From: Dasypus novemcinctus
Lineage: Eukaryota > Chordata > Mammalia > Cingulata > Dasypodidae
Reading direction: 5' to 3'
Length of the DNA: 64,000 bases
Assembly (NCBI RefSeq): GCF_030445035.2
Contig: NC_080673.1
Span: forward strand, 191,499,216 to 191,563,215
This document shows positions 61,510-64,000 of the stretch, in pieces. The notes below the pieces were generated by a model. The model was not told where the DNA came from. It saw only the letters and a program-made list of their open reading frames with translations, and did no database searches. Numbering within the stretch: the stretch's first letter is position 1; every line of letters begins with the position of its first letter. The translations under genes and the position numbers were made by a program.

Positions 61510-62055
61510 TGTAGCAGTTTGATATAGTTATGAATTCCAAAAGTAGATATTGGATTATGTTTGTAATCTGGTCTATTACTGGGCATGATTGAGTTATGAT
61601 TAGGGCTTTGATTGGGCCATGTCATTAGAATGTTGAGTCCCCAGCCCTTGGTAGGTGGAGACTCACAGATAAAAGGCATGGCAAAAGACAGAGTTGGAGC
61701 TTTTGTTGTGAGGGTTCTTAATCTTGGAGTTTTGATGTTGGCCTTTGATGCTGAAGTCTTAAGGTGGAGCCCCAGGAAGTAAGCACACAGAGGAAAGAGA
61801 AGCAAGCCCCAGGAAGAAAGAAACCTTGAACCCAGAGAAAAGCAAGACCCTGGAAGGGAGGAACCCAGGAAGCCTGAACCGTTGCAGCCGTCGGCAGCCA
61901 TCTTACTCCAACATGTGAAAATCGACTTTGGTGAGGGAAGTAACTTATGCTTTATGGCCTGGTATCTGTAAGCTCCCACCCCAAATAAATATCCTTTATA
62001 AAAACCAAGCAATTTCTGGTATTTTGCATCAGCACCCATTCGGCTGACTAATACA
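61510..62055 (+). mobile_element. MaLR-type solo LTR (copy 3 of 4)
   Basis: It begins TGTAGCAGTTTGATATAG and ends CGGCTGACTAATACA. It has CCAAATAAATATCCTTTATA near 61,981. The flanks CCCAG (61,505-61,509) and CCCAC (62,056-62,060) match at 4 of 5. A 248-codon antisense frame crossing it is fortuitous. Confidence 0.85.
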
Positions 62056-62195
62056 CCCACTTTTTACTTGGGTTGTATGTCTCATATATTTTTTTATATC
62101 TTCAACACTTCTTAATGCCAAGACACAAAAAATGCCAGTAAGAGAACAGATTAAGGGGTAGGCATGTTAGCAAGCCCCCAATCTATGATGGGTGC

Positions 62196-62787
62196 TGTGG
62201 TAGTTTGAAATTATTTTATAAATCCCAAAAAGAGAAATTTTATGTTTGTAAACTAATTTATTCCTTTGAGCGTTAAACCTTTTGATTGTATTAAATTCAG
62301 TTGAGGGGCTTTGATTAGATTTTTTATATGATCGATTTAGGGCTTTTGATTGGACTATGCCAGTGAGGTGTGACTCAGGGCGAGTCTCTGCCCCCTTGCT
62401 GGCTCTAATATAAGTGGAAACACAAGAGAGAGGCTCACTGAGGCAGAGGAAAAGGAAGCCACCATGTTTATCCTGCCCTGTGAGAGAGAGGATCACTTAA
62501 GCACAAAGCGCCAAGAGGCTGGGCCCGTGGAACAGCACAAGAGGAGATGGTGAACCCAGAGCAGAAGGCTGAAACCTTGGCAGAAATCGGTGGCCACCTT
62601 GCTTCACCACATGGAAAACACCAGGATCATAGTAGCTGACTTTGGTGAGAAAGCATCTCTGATGGCACCTCAGTCTGGACTTTTCACAGCCTTAGAACTA
62701 TAAGCGTTTACCCTAAAGAAACACCCCTTATAAAAGCCAACAGATTTCTGGTACTTTGCATCAGCAGCCCGTTGGCAAACTAAAACA
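62196..62787 (+). mobile_element. MaLR-type solo LTR (copy 4 of 4)
   Basis: It begins TGTGGTAGTTTGAAATTAT and ends GGCAAACTAAAACA, with ACCCCTTATAAAAGCCAACA near 62,723. The flanks GGTGC (62,191-62,195) and GATGC (62,788-62,792) match at 4 of 5. Confidence 0.83.
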
Positions 62788-62789
62788 GA

Positions 62790-64000
62790 TGCTGAGGCAC
62801 CACTGGGCAATACCAGGAGCCAGAACTTCCCTGGAAATGCCAGGAGATGCAAAAAACGGTTGCACTCCCGTCAATAAGCCATCCTGGTTTGGAGGTGGGA
62901 CTTGGAAGGACCTTGTGGAGGAATTAAAGATGATCTGTAAACTGCTTTCTGAAGGAGGGCCTCCAGTTAACCACAAGGCTTCTGCTTTGCTGAGTAATTA
63001 TGCAGGTTTGGGACCAGAGCTGAACTGCTCCAGACAATAAAAGAAATATTAACTCTCCCCTCAGCAGGTCTCCCCCATCCTTCTCCTCATGTTGCATTCA
63101 GTCTCCTAAGCAGATTATCAACCACATACAGACTTGAAGGATGGACGGAGACCAGCCTGCCCTGGTTCCCCGCAGGCCTTGGTCTAGCTTTGCACTTGTC
63201 GAATGATTTTGCTTTCATGATCATGACAGAAACATCAAGGGTCACAGCAGAGTAAGAAGCTGTTAGGATGGGGTGGGGGTGGCATGAGAAGGAGTACACA
63301 CACATTTTGAGACCTGCTGTCCCTGTCACCATTTTGGTGAGGCCAAACCAGTTCCAAGGAAATGAAAAGGAAGCTGTGTCTGGTTTTTGTTCCTCTTTCT
63401 GCCAGGGTAGACTGCTCTTGACAAAGCATGCTGCTCAAACGACTCTTTTCCTTCGGCTCGCGTGCTCCCTAATGGCATTTTCCCCGAGACCCAGAAATAG
63501 CAAATTCCATTAGAAGGCTTATCACTAAATACAATGCAGCTCTTTATAGGGGAGAAGGATAGCCTCTGAATAGGAGTCCATTAGGGCTGTAGGCTGGAAA
63601 AAATGGGTCAGTTTTCTTTTAAGGGAGAATTAATATGGCAGGCAAGAGCCAGCCGGAGTGCCAACATTCATCTTACAAAGCTTTTCCTCTTCTTGCTGCC
63701 AAAGTGCATCCGTTCAGACTTGCTATTCCTGTCCTCCGGCTCCCCGGAGCAGGGCCATTTGTCCTCAGAAGCCTATCACATTGTCTAGTGACTAAACACT
63801 AGAAGCCTGAGTAAATACAAGGGAGGAGACAGGGCTGAGTACAGGGTTAAGTCAGTACACGTGTGTGTGCACACGTGTGTGTGAGCACGCACACTCATTG
63901 AATATAATCTAAATCTGATCTCAGCAGAGCGAAAGCTAGTCAGTAATTCATTCATCCATGTCTCTCTTGTCTCCCCTTTGGTGGGTCCTAAGTACAAGTT
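62790..64000. other. FAM184B intron 1, apparently unique sequence
   Basis: No repeat family or gene recognised. An alternating purine-pyrimidine (GT/AC-rich) run lies at 63,858-63,893. FAM184B exon 2 is not in the window. Confidence 0.45.

Larger units (their letters stand above)
60010..62155 (-). mobile_element. L1 3' region (minus) split by two LTRs
   Basis: Antisense L1 3' text runs through 60,698 (GGCTGGATATTATTCCATGG at about 60,364). It resumes at 61,354 (GTTACCATGGCCATCCTATT) and again at 62,056 (CCCACTTTTTACTTGGGTTG). Rejoining the three pieces gives continuous L1 text, so the LTRs at 60,699 and 61,510 are later insertions. Confidence 0.85.

Noticed and set aside
61314-62060. 248-codon minus-strand open frame
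   Set aside because: It runs antisense through a solo LTR and flanking L1 sequence, crosses two repeat boundaries and has no similarity to a known protein.

Overview
The window is mammalian nuclear DNA, and its repeats point to an armadillo-like xenarthran (Dasypus). About nine long tRNA-derived SINEs (tRNA-like head, GC-rich body, A-rich tail) match the armadillo DAS family as I know it, and short monomers of the same kind occur singly or in pairs. Three genes are recognisable by protein similarity and splice sites: NCAPG on the minus strand, DCAF16 on the plus strand and FAM184B on the plus strand. This is the gene order of human 4p15.3 (the NCAPG-LCORL neighbourhood) read in the opposite direction.

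Layout. Positions 1-18,684 hold the 5' half of NCAPG: nine coding exons, in frame with consensus splice sites, encoding residues 1-460. Its introns contain SINEs, a long L1 with nested insertions, a decayed class I-like endogenous retrovirus (ERV) env/3' end, and a small processed retrocopy with a perfect 14-bp target-site duplication. A CpG island at 18,050-19,420 separates NCAPG from DCAF16 and appears to be a shared bidirectional promoter. On the NCAPG strand it carries a CDE/CHR-like cell-cycle element, and in the middle an E2F-type site overlapping a palindromic NRF1 site. DCAF16 has an untranslated leader and a large 5' intron, then one intact 216-codon coding exon at 26,717-27,367.

The most interesting structure surrounds DCAF16. 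Downstream of its stop there is a retroviral env transmembrane remnant (28,386-28,541). About 430 bp further on lie a polypurine tract and a short LTR-like block with TATA box and AATAAA (28,958-29,171). DCAF16 therefore lies within or beside an ancient ERV, and its mRNA may end in the LTR. Whether the gene was captured from the ERV or the ERV landed next to it is inference.

From 29 to 46 kb is intergenic DNA dominated by SINEs, L1/HAL1-like pieces and MaLR-type LTR fragments. A second CpG island (46,150-47,330) contains FAM184B exon 1 (49 codons). The rest, to 64,000, is FAM184B intron 1. It contains four related MaLR-type solo LTRs, each with a 5-bp target duplication, two of them nested in one L1. 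It also has hAT-type DNA transposons, MIR/L2 relics, and unique segments where I see no gene.

Functionally, NCAPG (condensin I, mitosis) and DCAF16 (CUL4-DDB1 ubiquitin ligase receptor) share a promoter. FAM184B is a separate coiled-coil protein gene. I saw no functional tRNA, rRNA or miRNA gene, and no CRISPR or other prokaryotic-type system.
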